The position numbers were made by a program, and so were the translations under genes. Shown piece after piece: positions 9,126-18,931 of a stretch of 64,000 nt of DNA. The notes beneath the pieces were generated by a model that was not told the DNA's origin, searched no databases, and worked only from the letters and a program-made list of their open reading frames with translations. This stretch comes from Collimonas humicola (GTDB taxonomy: Bacteria > Pseudomonadota > Gammaproteobacteria > Burkholderiales > Burkholderiaceae_D). Location of the stretch: assembly GCF_018304945.1 (NCBI RefSeq), contig NZ_JAGQEE010000006.1, forward strand, positions 1-64,000, written 5' to 3'. Each line of letters begins with the position of its first letter. Position 1 is the stretch's first letter.

Positions 9126-10808
9126 TCAAGGCATTTGCAGGGGAATCGACATTTCGTGGCGGAACAGATTGCCCGGATCGATTTTCTGTTTCAGCGCAAC
9201 CAGGAACTGCGCCTTGTCCATGTAGTACAGGGCAGGCCATTGCGGATCGACCCTGGTGTGTGCCGGGTCGCTGTATTTCATGTCGATATCGGGATAATTG
9301 ATGTAGCAGCCTTGCCAGTCGCGCGAAGGGTAGGGCTTGCCGGAGCCGGCTTCGGGCGTATAAGCCAGGATGTAGGCATGGTACAGGCGGCTTAGCCAGG
9401 CCATGTGGAATTCATCGTCGGCGGCATCGGTCCAGTAGGTCTGGAACTGGCTTTTCAAGATCGACTCCCGCTGCGGTACGCAGGTTTCATGGCTGCCCAT
9501 GAATGCATTGACGGCGCCGCCATACGAGTCGATCTGCACCAGCGAGGCGTTGAGCCGCGGATCGTTGCCGTAGACGTACAGCACTTCCCACAGCTGGTCG
9601 CTGCCGGCGACCGGCGCCGCCAGCGTCGGCTTGACCTGATAGCTCGATTTGTACTTGCCGCGGCGGTTGTCGCCGGAGCCGTTGAACATCTGCGTCAGCG
9701 CAATCCAGTCCATGCGGCGCGCATTGCTGATGGCATCCTGGACGCGCATATCCATGCCTGCATTCTTGTGGCGTTTCGGCGCGATATTCGGTTCCATGAA
9801 GGCATCGTTGAGGCGCGCGGGCAGTCCGGGGATATGGGTCATGGCGTTGACAAAATCGATGAACGGACCGTCCTTGCCGTTGCCGACATTGCCGTCGACG
9901 TCGGTGTACTGGATCACCAGGCCGATATTGCCGGCTGCCCGCGCATTCAGCTTGAACAGGGTGAACAGGCCGCCGTTGCCGTTGTGCGGCGCATTCCACT
10001 CGCTGTCGTGCCGCGCGAACCATTCGCCATAAGTATCCAGCAAGCGTTTCAGCGCGCTGGCGCCGCCGGCTTGCTGGAGGTCGTCCCAGGCATAGCTCAA
10101 GGCGAGGAAGTAAGCTTCTTTCGGCGCTTCCGGCAAATCCTTGAAGTAATAGTTCAGGATGATGCCGAAGTTGCCGCCGCCGGCGCCGCGGCAGGCAATG
10201 AACAGGTCGCGCTCGACGCCGTCGGAGGCCAGGTTCACGTGCCTCGCTGTCAGCCCTGTGCCTGTGCTGTCGGGCACCAGGATATCCACGCCCGCGAGCC
10301 AGTCGACGGTCAGGCCATGCAGGCGCGACAGCAAGCCGTAGCCGCCGCCGACGATGTGGCCGCCGGAACCGACCGAATAGCAGGTGCCGCCCGGCAGCGT
10401 CTTGCCGGTGCGCTTGTACAGGTCGACATAAGCGTCCCAGTTTTGATTGCCGGCGGACACCCTGAATTTGTACCGGGCCGGATTGGCCGGCAGGACCTGG
10501 GACGCCAGGTCTTCGTTGCGGGAGTAATCCATGCCGGTCATCAGGCCGACGTCGATGATGGCTAGTTTTTCGCCTGCGGATAATTTGTTGGAGACGAAGC
10601 CCTCGTAGCAATGGCCGCCGCTGCGCACCGTGATGCGATTGCCGTTTTTGAGCGCAGCATTGGCAGCCTGCAAGGTTTCCTGCCAGGTCTTGCACACGTA
10701 AATGCTGCCGGCGCCCGCATCGGGAGCGGCAGGGAAGCGCAGATTGAAGCCCTTCTGCAAGGCCTCGTGGCGGCGATCTTCATTGGTTACCTGTACAAAA
10801 TCAGACAT
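9126..10808 (-). CDS. FAD-binding oxidase of the berberine-bridge/GOOX (AA7-like) type
   Basis: A 560-residue flavoprotein. The N-terminal FAD_binding_4 domain carries RSGGHCYEG near residue 65, with the His that bonds 8-alpha-histidyl FAD. GGTCYSVGSGGHIVGGG near residue 140 has the Cys that gives bicovalent flavin attachment in glucooligosaccharide and chitooligosaccharide oxidases. A berberine-like C-terminal segment ends with a GCYINYPD stretch and the NLFRHEMSIP tail. Such enzymes oxidise sugars or alcohols and make H2O2. No Sec signal peptide is visible, so it may be cytoplasmic. It lies 106 bases downstream of the LPMO gene on the same strand. Substrate unknown. Confidence 0.82.
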   Translation of the reverse strand: MSDFVQVTNEDRRHEALQKGFNLRFPAAPDAGAGSIYVCKTWQETLQAANAALKNGNRITVRSGGHCYEGFVSNKLSAGEKLAIIDVGLMTGMDYSRNEDLASQVLPANPARYKFRVSAGNQNWDAYVDLYKRTGKTLPGGTCYSVGSGGHIVGGGYGLLSRLHGLTVDWLAGVDILVPDSTGTGLTARHVNLASDGVERDLFIACRGAGGGNFGIILNYYFKDLPEAPKEAYFLALSYAWDDLQQAGGASALKRLLDTYGEWFARHDSEWNAPHNGNGGLFTLFKLNARAAGNIGLVIQYTDVDGNVGNGKDGPFIDFVNAMTHIPGLPARLNDAFMEPNIAPKRHKNAGMDMRVQDAISNARRMDWIALTQMFNGSGDNRRGKYKSSYQVKPTLAAPVAGSDQLWEVLYVYGNDPRLNASLVQIDSYGGAVNAFMGSHETCVPQRESILKSQFQTYWTDAADDEFHMAWLSRLYHAYILAYTPEAGSGKPYPSRDWQGCYINYPDIDMKYSDPAHTRVDPQWPALYYMDKAQFLVALKQKIDPGNLFRHEMSIPLQMP

Positions 10809-10914
10809 GCTTGTTCTCCGTCAGGTTGGATTGTGCTGCGAGGATTTTCATGGCTGCCGGCGGGAATGCCTGAGGCCGTGGATTCCGGCCAGCCGCCTGT
10901 GCGGATTCGCCGCC

Positions 10915-11634
10915 TTACTTTTTCGCGGCGCTGGCAACGATATTGACATCGCTGCAGTTGTAGAATCCCTCTCCGGCCGAGTCAACGCGCTGCCAACGGG
11001 TATACAGAACGCGTTTGCCCAGCGTGTCCTTGAGATCCACATTCATCTCGTAGTAACCGGCCACCGGCTTGACGTCGTCGAAGCGGCCGACTTCTTCCAG
11101 GTCGTTCCAGGTAAGGCTGGCCTTGGTCGGGTCGTAGCCCGGCTTGGAAAGATAAATCACCCAGAAACTGGGATCATGCGCCATGGTGGCCTTGAATTTC
11201 AGGCGCATCGCCTGGTTCTGGTCCTTGGTGACGGTGCTGGTATGCCAGTCAGGCGAGGGCAGGTCCATCCCGGATTTGTCGTTGCCGGGAACGCTGTTGC
11301 CGGCGGAGCACAACTGATGATCAGGGATGGCTTTTTTGACTTCCTCAAAATCGTTGTAATTCGGAATGTTCTTGGCGTATTCGTTCCATTGATTGAACTG
11401 GATTGTGGCCTGACTCTGATTGTTGTCGTGTTTTTTATACACTTCCTGATAAGCAGCCCTGCAGGCAGGATTCTTGATGCCCGAGCCGTCTGCCGGCCAG
11501 TTGAAATCCTGGGCCTTGTAGCAGTTCAGTTGCCGTGCAATGGGAAATTCCACCGCGCCATGCCTGGCCTCGGCGTGCGCGCCCAGGCAAAGCGCCTGAA
11601 AAGCCAGTCCGCAAGCGATGTGACGAATTTTCAT
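10915..11634 (-). CDS. Lytic polysaccharide monooxygenase (AA10, chitin-type), secreted
   Basis: A 239-residue secreted copper enzyme. After a signal peptide (residues 1-20, ending GAHA) comes RHGAVEFPIARQLNC, the AA10 N-terminus with the first histidine of the copper brace. TMAHDPSFWVIY supplies the second histidine, and paired cysteines recur through the domain. The family cleaves crystalline chitin or cellulose oxidatively. Oddly, the ordinary signal-peptidase site (AHA or AEA) leaves one to three residues before the His that must be N-terminal. It has no extra carbohydrate-binding module. It reads into the FAD oxidase gene, so the two are probably co-transcribed. Confidence 0.85.
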   Translation of the reverse strand: MKIRHIACGLAFQALCLGAHAEARHGAVEFPIARQLNCYKAQDFNWPADGSGIKNPACRAAYQEVYKKHDNNQSQATIQFNQWNEYAKNIPNYNDFEEVKKAIPDHQLCSAGNSVPGNDKSGMDLPSPDWHTSTVTKDQNQAMRLKFKATMAHDPSFWVIYLSKPGYDPTKASLTWNDLEEVGRFDDVKPVAGYYEMNVDLKDTLGKRVLYTRWQRVDSAGEGFYNCSDVNIVASAAKK

Positions 11635-11861
11635 ACCGACTCCTTTTTGAGTTGAGAACGGTCATTACACTGCTTCTTTCGTTTCGGCGTCACTGTCACA
11701 GTTGGCAGGTCGGCATGAGCGCAGCAGCATTCCGCTATTGTGCAAAGGGTGATGCAAAACGCGAATGCAAGTAGAATCCAGCCTTTGCTTCAATCTGCGT
11801 TGCTGCCGGCTGCACACCTTCCCATGTTTGTTAAATTCACACTGACCGCCGAGGCCTCCGC

Positions 11862-12131
11862 ATGAGCGCGCCGGGCTTGAGCTGCCGTCCCGATTGCGGC
11901 GCCTGTTGCACGGCGCCGTCGATCTCCTCGGCCATTCCCGGCATGCCGAATGGCAAACCGGCAGGCGTGCGCTGCATTCAGCTGGATCCGGCCAACCTGT
12001 GCCGGATTTTCGGCAGCCCGGAACGGCCTGCGGTGTGCGCCAGTTTGCAGCCTGCTCCGGACATGTGCGGCAGCTCGCGCGAGCAAGCGATGCATTACCT
12101 GGCAACGCTTGAGCAATTGACAGCGGGGTAG
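11862..12131 (+). CDS. YkgJ-family cysteine-cluster protein
   Basis: An 89-residue protein with CRPDCGACC near residue 8 and further cysteines at about 38, 47, 59 and 69. This is the pattern of the YkgJ/UPF0153 family, thought to bind zinc or an iron-sulfur cluster. No membrane segment is present. The ATG follows a short C-rich leader without a strong ribosome binding site. It precedes the YceB-like lipoprotein gene by 61 bases on the same strand. The family has no settled function. Confidence 0.8.
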   Translation: MSAPGLSCRPDCGACCTAPSISSAIPGMPNGKPAGVRCIQLDPANLCRIFGSPERPAVCASLQPAPDMCGSSREQAMHYLATLEQLTAG

Positions 12132-12192
12132 AATCGACGCGGTTGCATCTCGCTGCCGCATTTGCCTATTGCCCGAAAACAAGGAAATCTGA

Positions 12193-12765
12193 ATGAAATC
12201 AAACCGGTCTATGTCTGGCAGGGCTGTTTCCCTGCTGCTGGCCTTGTCTGCCGCACTGCTGCTGGCGTCCTGCGCCGCCTTGATAGGACCGCGCGATGTC
12301 GCTTTCCCGCTGGCCAAACTGCAGCAATCGGTGGACAAGCGCCTGCCGTTTTCGCAGCGCTACCTGGGCATTTTCGAGATTACCGCCAGCAGGGCCGTGC
12401 TCGCCCTGCCGCCTGAGCAGAACCGCCTGGCCATGAATACTGACGTCACGGTGGCGCTGCCGCTGCTGGGCAAGTCGTGGAGCGGTACGATGGCCATCTC
12501 CGGCATCCTGACCCTGGACAACCCGCACAATGCGGTAACCCTGGCCGAACCGAAACTGGACAGCCTGGCATTGAATGGCCTGGACGGCAGCTATGCCGCA
12601 CAGGTCACGCAGGTCGGCAATCTGCTGGCGCGCCAGCTGCTGGCCAGCCTGCCGCTGTATACTTTCAAGCCGGAAGACCTGCGCTATGCCGGCGTGGCGT
12701 TCATGCCGACCCGCATCGCCACCAGGCCGGAAAACCTGGTGGTTACCTTCGAACCGGTAAAATAG
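12193..12765 (+). CDS. DUF1439 (YceB-like) lipoprotein
   Basis: A 190-residue predicted lipoprotein: hydrophobic signal with lipobox LLASC near residue 28, then a single DUF1439 domain resembling E. coli YceB. These proteins have a BPI-like, lipid-binding beta fold in the periplasm. The body has the expected short alternating strands ([20 protein letters not shown] and the following region). It stands between the YkgJ-like gene and uppP on the same strand, 112 bases from uppP. Function in the envelope is plausible but not known. Confidence 0.78.
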   Translation: MKSNRSMSGRAVSLLLALSAALLLASCAALIGPRDVAFPLAKLQQSVDKRLPFSQRYLGIFEITASRAVLALPPEQNRLAMNTDVTVALPLLGKSWSGTMAISGILTLDNPHNAVTLAEPKLDSLALNGLDGSYAAQVTQVGNLLARQLLASLPLYTFKPEDLRYAGVAFMPTRIATRPENLVVTFEPVK

Positions 12766-12877
12766 TGCGCTTTCTTTAAGAAAACGTTCGTTACAGGCTT
12801 ACGGCCGCAACGGTATCATTCGTCCTGCCGCGCTATTTTCTTACTCTCTTATTACTTTCTTATCATTCCCACACTAC

Positions 12878-13735
12878 ATGGATATATTTCTCGCGTTAAA
12901 AGTCCTGATCATGGGCCTGGTCGAGGGCTTTACCGAGTTCCTGCCGATCTCGTCCACCGGTCACCTGATCCTGGCCGGCAGCCTGCTGGACTTTACCGCC
13001 GATATCGGCCGCGAGAAAGCTGAAGTATTCGAAATCGCCATCCAGGCCGGCGCCATTTTCGCGGTCTGCTGGGAATACCGCGCGCGCATTGCCGCCGTGC
13101 TGCGCGGCTTGTCCAGCGATCCCAAGGCGCGCAAGCTGGTGCTCAACCTGATCATTGCGTTCATGCCTGCTGCGATCCTGGGCCTGCTGTTCAGCAAGAT
13201 GATCAAGGAAAAGCTGTTTGCGCCGCTGCCGGTGGCGATTGCGCTGATCGTCGGCGGCTTCGTGATTCTCTGGGTCGAGCGCCGCAACAACGCCCTCGGC
13301 AAGGCCGGCAGCAGCGTCGCGCGGGTGGATTCGGTCGACGACATGACGGCGCTGGACGCCTTGAAGATCGGCTTCGCCCAGGCTTTCGCGCTGATCCCCG
13401 GCACCAGCCGCTCCGGCGCTACGATTATCGGCGGCATGATGTTTGGGCTGTCGCGCAAGGCCGCCACCGAATTTTCCTTCTTCCTGGCGATCCCGACCCT
13501 GTTTGCCGCCACCATCTATTCCCTGTATAAAGACCGCGCGCTGCTGTCGGCGAGCGATATCCCGCTGTTTTCGATCGGCACCGCGGCGGCCTTCGTTTCC
13601 GCTTTCCTGTGCGTGCGCTGGCTGCTGCGTTATATCAGCAGCCATGATTTCACCGCGTTTGCGTGGTATCGCATCGTCTTCGGCCTGGTGGTGATCGTGA
13701 CGGGTTATACCGGCTGGGTCAGCTGGGTGCATTGA
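12878..13735 (+). CDS. uppP: Undecaprenyl-diphosphatase UppP (BacA)
   Basis: A 285-residue polytopic membrane protein. The two catalytic motifs are clear: [15 protein letters not shown] near residue 17 and [10 protein letters not shown] near residue 170. UppP removes a phosphate from undecaprenyl pyrophosphate on the outer face of the inner membrane so the carrier can be reused for peptidoglycan, and overexpression classically gives bacitracin resistance. Length matches the family. There is no obvious Shine-Dalgarno before the ATG. A second UppP-family gene follows 81 bases later. Confidence 0.95.
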   Translation: MDIFLALKVLIMGLVEGFTEFLPISSTGHLILAGSLLDFTADIGREKAEVFEIAIQAGAIFAVCWEYRARIAAVLRGLSSDPKARKLVLNLIIAFMPAAILGLLFSKMIKEKLFAPLPVAIALIVGGFVILWVERRNNALGKAGSSVARVDSVDDMTALDALKIGFAQAFALIPGTSRSGATIIGGMMFGLSRKAATEFSFFLAIPTLFAATIYSLYKDRALLSASDIPLFSIGTAAAFVSAFLCVRWLLRYISSHDFTAFAWYRIVFGLVVIVTGYTGWVSWVH

Positions 13736-13816
13736 CGCCATCCGGGAAGGCAGTGCTGAACCGGTTTTTAGTACAGTAAAAAATTGTAATCATCCAATCC
13801 TGAACAGGAGAATGTT

Positions 13817-14689
13817 GTGGCAAGTGTATGTTCCGCTGGTACCGATATCGGGTTTGCATCGCTAGACTATTTACAGGTCGCGATTCTGGGCGTGATTCAG
13901 GGCATCTCTGAGTTATTGCCGATTTCTTCCACCGCGCATATGCGCATCGTGCCGGCAGTGCTGGGCTGGCATGATCCGGGCTCGGCGTTCTCGGCGGCGA
14001 TGCAGCTGGCGGCGCTGGCGGCGGTGGTGAGCTATTTCTGGCGCGATGTGCGCGAAGTCACAATGGGCAGCATCAATGCGGTGCGCCAGCGCGATTTCAG
14101 CAGTCCGTCGTTCCGTCTCGGCGTGGCGATCATCCTGGCCACCATCCCGATCGGGATTGCCGGCCTGGCGCTGTCGCACGTGCTGAACGCTTGCGGTTCG
14201 CCGCTGCGCAGCCTGAGCGTGATCGGCTATGCCTGTATCGCCATGGGCGTGCTGCTGGCGCTGGCGGAAGTCAGCTGCAAGCATCGCCGCACCGTCGGCG
14301 AAATGCGCTTGCGCGATGCGATTATCGTCGGCCTGGCGCAAGTCGGCGCCCTGATTCCAGGCGTGTCGCGCTCCGGTTCGACCCTGACAGCTGCCCTGTT
14401 CCTGAATTTCAAGCGCGAGGAAGCAGCGCGCTTCTCCTTCCTGCTCGGCTTGCCGGCGATTGCCCTGGCCGGCTTGAAAGAGCTGCTGGTGCTGTTCCAT
14501 CTGCACATGCCGCTGGAAACCTGGATGCTGCTGATTTTCGGCCTGCTGGTGGCCAGCGTTTCCGCCTTCGGCGCGATCTGGGGTTTGATGAAATTCCTGG
14601 AAAAATTCTCTACCTGGCCGTTCATCGTCTATCGCATCGCCCTCGGGATTTTCCTGCTGCTGGCGGTCAACAACGGTTTCCTAAGTTAA
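13817..14689 (+). CDS. Second UppP-family undecaprenyl-diphosphatase
   Basis: A 290-residue paralogue of the preceding protein. It keeps [15 protein letters not shown] near residue 29 and [10 protein letters not shown] near residue 182, the two halves of the UppP active site, but diverges between them and has a longer N-terminus. The GTG start has AGGAG six bases upstream; an out-of-frame ATG just before it can be set aside. It could be a second undecaprenyl-pyrophosphatase or act on another polyprenyl carrier. recQ begins 28 bases after its stop. Confidence 0.85.
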   Translation: MASVCSAGTDIGFASLDYLQVAILGVIQGISELLPISSTAHMRIVPAVLGWHDPGSAFSAAMQLAALAAVVSYFWRDVREVTMGSINAVRQRDFSSPSFRLGVAIILATIPIGIAGLALSHVLNACGSPLRSLSVIGYACIAMGVLLALAEVSCKHRRTVGEMRLRDAIIVGLAQVGALIPGVSRSGSTLTAALFLNFKREEAARFSFLLGLPAIALAGLKELLVLFHLHMPLETWMLLIFGLLVASVSAFGAIWGLMKFLEKFSTWPFIVYRIALGIFLLLAVNNGFLS

Positions 14690-14717
14690 ATCAAGTAAAG
14701 CAAAGTCAACGTATTTA

Positions 14718-16553
14718 ATGCCAAATTCAGCACAAGCAGCATCGGCCGATCCGCAAGCATTGCATATACTGCAAACGGTCTTCGGCTATCCCTCGTTTCG
14801 TGGCCAGCAGGCTGAAATCGTCAGCCATGTAGCCAGCGGCGGGGATGCGCTGGTGCTGATGCCGACCGGCGGCGGCAAGTCGCTGTGCTATCAGATCCCG
14901 GCCCTGTTGCGCGACGGCGTCGGCGTGGTGGTGTCGCCGCTGATCGCGCTGATGCAGGACCAGGTCGATGCGCTGGCGGAAGTTGGTGTGCGCGCAGCCT
15001 TCCTCAATTCAACCCAGACCTACGAAGAAGCGGCGCAGATCGAGCGCCGCGTGCGCAACGGCGACCTCGACCTCGTCTACGTAGCGCCGGAGCGCCTGCT
15101 GACGCCGCGCTGCCTGGAGCTGCTGGAGTCGTCGAAGATCGCCCTGTTCGCCATCGACGAAGCGCATTGCGTATCCCAATGGGGGCATGATTTCCGGCCG
15201 GAATACATCAAGCTGTCGATCTTGCACGAGCGCTTTCCGCAAGTGCCGAGGATTGCGCTGACGGCCACCGCCGACCAGCAGACCCGCGAAGAAATCGCGC
15301 TGCGCCTGCAGCTGGAAGACGGGGCGCGTTTTGTTTCTTCCTTCGACCGCCCCAACATCCGCTACCAGATAGTAGAAAAAGGCAACGGCCGCAAGCAGCT
15401 GCTTGATTTCATCGAAAGCGAGCATGTCGGCGACGCCGGCATCGTGTATTGCCTGTCGCGCAAGAAGGTGGAAGAAACCGCGGAATTCCTGGTGCAGCAG
15501 GGGATCACCGCCTTGCCGTATCACGCCGGCATGGACTACGCGCAGCGCACCAAGAACCAGGGGCGTTTCCTGCGCGAAGACGGCATCGTGATGTGCGCCA
15601 CCATCGCTTTCGGCATGGGCATCGACAAGCCGGACGTGCGCTTCGTCGCCCACCTGGACCTGCCGAAAAGCATCGAGGGCTATTACCAGGAAACCGGCCG
15701 CGCCGGCCGCGATGGCGGCCCGGCCAATGCCTGGATGGCGTATGGTCTGCAGGATGTGGTGCAGCAGCGCCGCATGATCGATGAATCGGAAGCCGGCGAG
15801 ACTTTCAAGCGCGTGCTCGGCATCAAGCTGGACGCCATGCTCGGCCTCTGCGAAACCCTGCATTGCCGGCGCGTGCGGCTGCTGGACTATTTCGGCCAGA
15901 GTTCCGAACGCTGCGGCAACTGCGATACCTGTATGAATCCGCCGGTTTCCTTCGATGCTACGGTGGTGGTGCAAAAGCTGCTGTCGACCATCTACCGGGT
16001 TGACCAGCGTTTCGGCGCCATGCACGTGATGGATGTGTTGCGCGGCATCGATTCCGATAAGATCAAGCAGTGGCGCCACGATCAGCTCTCCACCTTCGGT
16101 ATCGGCAGTGACCGCAGCGAAGCGGAATGGCGCGCCATTCTGCGGCAGTCGATTGCGCTCGGCCTGATCACGGTCGACCACGAAGCCTACAGCGCGCTCA
16201 AGCTGACCGACGCCGCGCGGCCGGTGCTGAAGGGCGAGCACCCGGTGCAGCTGCGGCAATACCAGAAGCCGGTCAAGCAGAAGCGCAGCAGCGGCAAATC
16301 CAAGGGCTATGTCGAAACCGATCTGTCGGCGCAGGAGCAGGCCATCTTCGAGAAGCTGCGCTGGTGGCGGGTGGAAACCGCGCGCAAGCACAATGTGCCG
16401 GCCTATGTGATTTTCCACGACGCCACCATGCGCGAAATCGCCAAGGCGCAGCCGGCTTCGCTGGACGATCTGCGCGGCGTCAGCGGCGTCGGCGAGAAGA
16501 AGCTGGAAACCTATGGCGCAGAGATAGTCGAGCTGATTGCGGAATTCGCGTAG
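14718..16553 (+). CDS. recQ: ATP-dependent DNA helicase RecQ
   Basis: A 611-residue superfamily II 3'-5' helicase. Motif [12 protein letters not shown] lies near residue 55, motif [19 protein letters not shown] near 147, and motif [11 protein letters not shown] near 327. The RecQ zinc domain has CGNCDTC near residue 396, followed by the RQC winged helix. A C-terminal HRDC domain carries [13 protein letters not shown] near residue 590. The length equals E. coli RecQ. It acts in recombination, RecF-pathway repair and stalled-fork processing. A strong hairpin terminator follows. Confidence 0.97.
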   Translation: MPNSAQAASADPQALHILQTVFGYPSFRGQQAEIVSHVASGGDALVLMPTGGGKSLCYQIPALLRDGVGVVVSPLIALMQDQVDALAEVGVRAAFLNSTQTYEEAAQIERRVRNGDLDLVYVAPERLLTPRCLELLESSKIALFAIDEAHCVSQWGHDFRPEYIKLSILHERFPQVPRIALTATADQQTREEIALRLQLEDGARFVSSFDRPNIRYQIVEKGNGRKQLLDFIESEHVGDAGIVYCLSRKKVEETAEFLVQQGITALPYHAGMDYAQRTKNQGRFLREDGIVMCATIAFGMGIDKPDVRFVAHLDLPKSIEGYYQETGRAGRDGGPANAWMAYGLQDVVQQRRMIDESEAGETFKRVLGIKLDAMLGLCETLHCRRVRLLDYFGQSSERCGNCDTCMNPPVSFDATVVVQKLLSTIYRVDQRFGAMHVMDVLRGIDSDKIKQWRHDQLSTFGIGSDRSEAEWRAILRQSIALGLITVDHEAYSALKLTDAARPVLKGEHPVQLRQYQKPVKQKRSSGKSKGYVETDLSAQEQAIFEKLRWWRVETARKHNVPAYVIFHDATMREIAKAQPASLDDLRGVSGVGEKKLETYGAEIVELIAEFA

Positions 16554-16584
16554 TACGGCGAGCGGTCATTGCCGGGGCGGCGCA

Positions 16585-16620
16585 AAAAAAAATCCACGAC
16601 AATATTCGTGGATTTTTTTC
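16585..16620. terminator. Bidirectional rho-independent terminator
   Basis: AAATCCACG and CGTGGATTT pair around an eight-base loop, flanked by an A-run on the left and a T-run on the right. It ends recQ on the plus strand and the convergent rubredoxin reductase gene on the minus strand. Confidence 0.9.
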
Positions 16621-16645
16621 ATCTGCCGGGAAGCAAGTGAGTTGC

Positions 16646-17824
16646 TTAAGGCTTGGTCCCCAGGGCCGCCATCAAGGCTTGCCTGATCTTCGCTTCCTGC
16701 GGCGCCACGCCGAAACCAAGCATCACGCCTTGCGCATCGAAGAAGCGGCAAATGGTGGTGCCGCCATCGACTTCGGTTTCCCAGCGGCCGGTTGCCACCG
16801 CATGCGCAGGCGGTGGCACCAGCGCCAGCGGATAGCTCGGAGTCTTGACGATCACCGGCGAATGCTTGAGATCGATTTCGGTGTCTTCGCCATTCAAGGT
16901 CTTGGCGATCGCCCGCGCCGCGGTCAGGATCGGGGCGATATACGGCAGCGGGCTGGTGCGGCCTTCGCCGTCGATGCGGTATTCGGCGCAGTCGCCGAGC
17001 GCATAGACATCCGGCGCGCTGGTGCGGCCATGGGAATCGACCAGGATGCCGCGGCCGCTGGCCAGGTTTGCGGCTTGCGCCAGCGTCAGGTCCGGGCGCA
17101 GGCCGACGGCCGACAGGACCACATCGGCCACTACGCTATCGCCATTGGCCAGCGTGACTTTGAGCGCGCCGTCGGCGTGGTCGATGCTGCTGGCCGTGGT
17201 GCCCAGGCGCAGGTCGATGCCGCGCGCGGTGAGGGCGGCGTGCAAGCCTTGCGACAGCGGCGGCGCAGCCAGGGCTGCCAAAGGCAGGCTGTTGGGATCG
17301 ATCAGCATCACCTGGTGGCCGTGGGCGGCGAGGTCGTCGGCGAATTCACAGCCGATCAGGCCGGCGCCGAGGATGACCACGCGCGCCGATGCCTGCACGT
17401 CCGGCAGCAGCTTCTCGCGGAAGGTGGCGTAATCGTCGATATGGTTGACCGACAGCACGCGCTCGGCGGCGTCGCCGGCGATGCCCAGCCGGATCGCTTG
17501 CGCGCCGACCGCGATCACCAGCTGCTCGTATTCGAAAGCGCCGCTGCTGGTGTCCACCACCTTGGCTATCGTATCGATATGCTTGACCCGGGTCTTGGTC
17601 ATGATATTGGCGCCGACCTGTTCCGCCATGGCTACCGCGCTGTGCGAGATCAGCTGGGCCGCCAGTTTCTTTTGCGCGAAAGCATTCGACAGCATCGGCT
17701 TGGAATAGAAACCGCCATCGTCGGCAGTGATGATGAGCAGGGCGGCAGTCTTGTTCAGCTTGCGCACTTCACGTGCCAGCGTATAAGCAGCCATGCCGGC
17801 GCCGATGATGATAATGGGTTTCAT
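16646..17824 (-). CDS. NAD(P)H-dependent rubredoxin reductase
   Basis: A 392-residue pyridine-nucleotide-disulfide oxidoreductase-like flavoprotein. The FAD Rossmann motif IIIIGAGMAAYTLA is at residue 4; the NAD(P) motif VVILGAGLIGCEFADDL is near residue 150; the second FAD contact APDVYALGDCAEY is near residue 285. The sequence matches rubredoxin/flavorubredoxin reductases more than ferredoxin reductases. It is the last gene of an operon with rubredoxin and rubrerythrin, so it should pass electrons from NAD(P)H to rubredoxin. The function call rests partly on this context. Confidence 0.88.
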   Translation of the reverse strand: MKPIIIIGAGMAAYTLAREVRKLNKTAALLIITADDGGFYSKPMLSNAFAQKKLAAQLISHSAVAMAEQVGANIMTKTRVKHIDTIAKVVDTSSGAFEYEQLVIAVGAQAIRLGIAGDAAERVLSVNHIDDYATFREKLLPDVQASARVVILGAGLIGCEFADDLAAHGHQVMLIDPNSLPLAALAAPPLSQGLHAALTARGIDLRLGTTASSIDHADGALKVTLANGDSVVADVVLSAVGLRPDLTLAQAANLASGRGILVDSHGRTSAPDVYALGDCAEYRIDGEGRTSPLPYIAPILTAARAIAKTLNGEDTEIDLKHSPVIVKTPSYPLALVPPPAHAVATGRWETEVDGGTTICRFFDAQGVMLGFGVAPQEAKIRQALMAALGTKP

Positions 17825-17935
17825 GGATGTCCTGGGAATGATAGCGGTGAAGATTCAGCGGTGGAATGTGGTTGAGGGTGTCTTGCCGGCGGCCGCAGAC
17901 GCTTGCGCTGCGGCCGCTGATTCTACAACATATGC

Positions 17936-18100
17936 TTAGATTTCAACCATTTCAAAGTCGGCCTTGGCGACGCCGCAATCCGGGCATTCCCAGGTCGCCG
18001 GCACGTCTTCCCACTTGGTGCCGGCGGCGATGCCGTCTTCCGGCCAGCCGGCCGCTTCGTCATAGATCAGGCCGCAAACGATGCATTGGTAAGTTTTCAT
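17936..18100 (-). CDS. Rubredoxin
   Basis: A 54-residue reading frame, read by hand because it is short. It starts [15 protein letters not shown] and contains [14 protein letters not shown], giving two CxxCG knuckles that bind a single iron. Size and aromatic positions are standard for rubredoxin. It sits between rubrerythrin and the reductase on the same strand, 111 bases from the reductase start and 89 bases after the rubrerythrin stop. It is the likely electron carrier between them. Confidence 0.95.
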   Translation of the reverse strand: MKTYQCIVCGLIYDEAAGWPEDGIAAGTKWEDVPATWECPDCGVAKADFEMVEI

Positions 18101-18189
18101 GTTGTTTCCTATTTGTGTGTGTTGTGTCGGTTTTCCGTCCCGGCGGCGTTTTGCCCCGCCGCCAGGCTGCTTATATGGGTTACGCGGAG

Positions 18190-18675
18190 TTACGCAGCGT
18201 TCAATGCATCCAGCGCTTGCTGGTAATGATTGGCATGGCGCTCTTCCACCTTGGCCAGGGCGGCGAAACGCTTGGCCGCCTTTTCCAGGGTGCGCTTGAA
18301 ATTCTCTGCATGCTCTTTCGATTCGGCAATCTGCTCGTCGTATTCGGCGACCGCGGCCTGGTTGCCTTCTTCAACCGCCAGGTGGCGGAATTTCGGATAC
18401 ATCTCAGTGTATTCGTAAGTCTCGCCTTCAATCGCGATTTCCAGCGATTTGGCCGGCGTCAGCTGTGCTTTCGGATACAGCAGGTCGAGATGGCCGAAGG
18501 CGTGCATGACTTCCTGGTCCGCTGTATCTTCAAAAATCCTGGCGACGTCATCGGCGCCGGCTTCGCGCGCCAGCTTGGCGAAATAGCGGTATTTTATATG
18601 GGCCATGGATTCACCGGCAAAGGCGGCTTCCAGATTTTCGATAGTGACTGATTTGTTGCTGTCTTGGTTTGCCAT
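18190..18675 (-). CDS. Rubrerythrin lacking its rubredoxin domain
   Basis: A 161-residue ferritin-like di-iron protein. Iron ligands are in [14 protein letters not shown] (E and the following helix), [20 protein letters not shown] and VEERHANHY. Classical rubrerythrin carries a C-terminal rubredoxin domain with two CxxC motifs; here the chain stops after the four-helix bundle and the rubredoxin is a separate gene directly downstream. The protein should reduce peroxide using electrons from NAD(P)H through the reductase and rubredoxin. First gene of the three-gene operon. Confidence 0.93.
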   Translation of the reverse strand: MANQDSNKSVTIENLEAAFAGESMAHIKYRYFAKLAREAGADDVARIFEDTADQEVMHAFGHLDLLYPKAQLTPAKSLEIAIEGETYEYTEMYPKFRHLAVEEGNQAAVAEYDEQIAESKEHAENFKRTLEKAAKRFAALAKVEERHANHYQQALDALNAA

Positions 18676-18851
18676 GGTGTGCTCTCTCTCAGTTGTTCCG
18701 GGAAGGGTGTTTTGTTGATTACCGTGAGACAGATGATAGATTTTATTTATTGAAATTGGAAATTGAATATCTTAATAGCTATGATAGATTGTGTCGTTTT
18801 GATATCGAGCGATTTTTATGGGCATGCATCTATGTGAAATTGCTATTCACC

Positions 18852-18866
18852 ATGCGAAATTCGCAT
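18852..18866. promoter_or_regulatory. Palindromic site upstream of maeB, candidate operator
   Basis: ATGCGAA-A-TTCGCAT is a perfect inverted repeat with seven-base arms around one base, 65 bases before the maeB start. The surrounding 18700-18900 stretch is AT-rich and gene-free and also carries the divergent rubrerythrin promoter. The binding protein is unknown. Confidence 0.45.
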
Positions 18867-18931
18867 AGCTGGTTGCGGGCAGTCTGATAAAATCAAGGAC
18901 TTTCACTTGTTACACTTGGGGACAGAGGCAT

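Noticed and set aside
9405-10565. Long open frame opposite the FAD oxidase
   Set aside because: The opposite strand has covalent-flavin motifs; this frame does not resemble any family.
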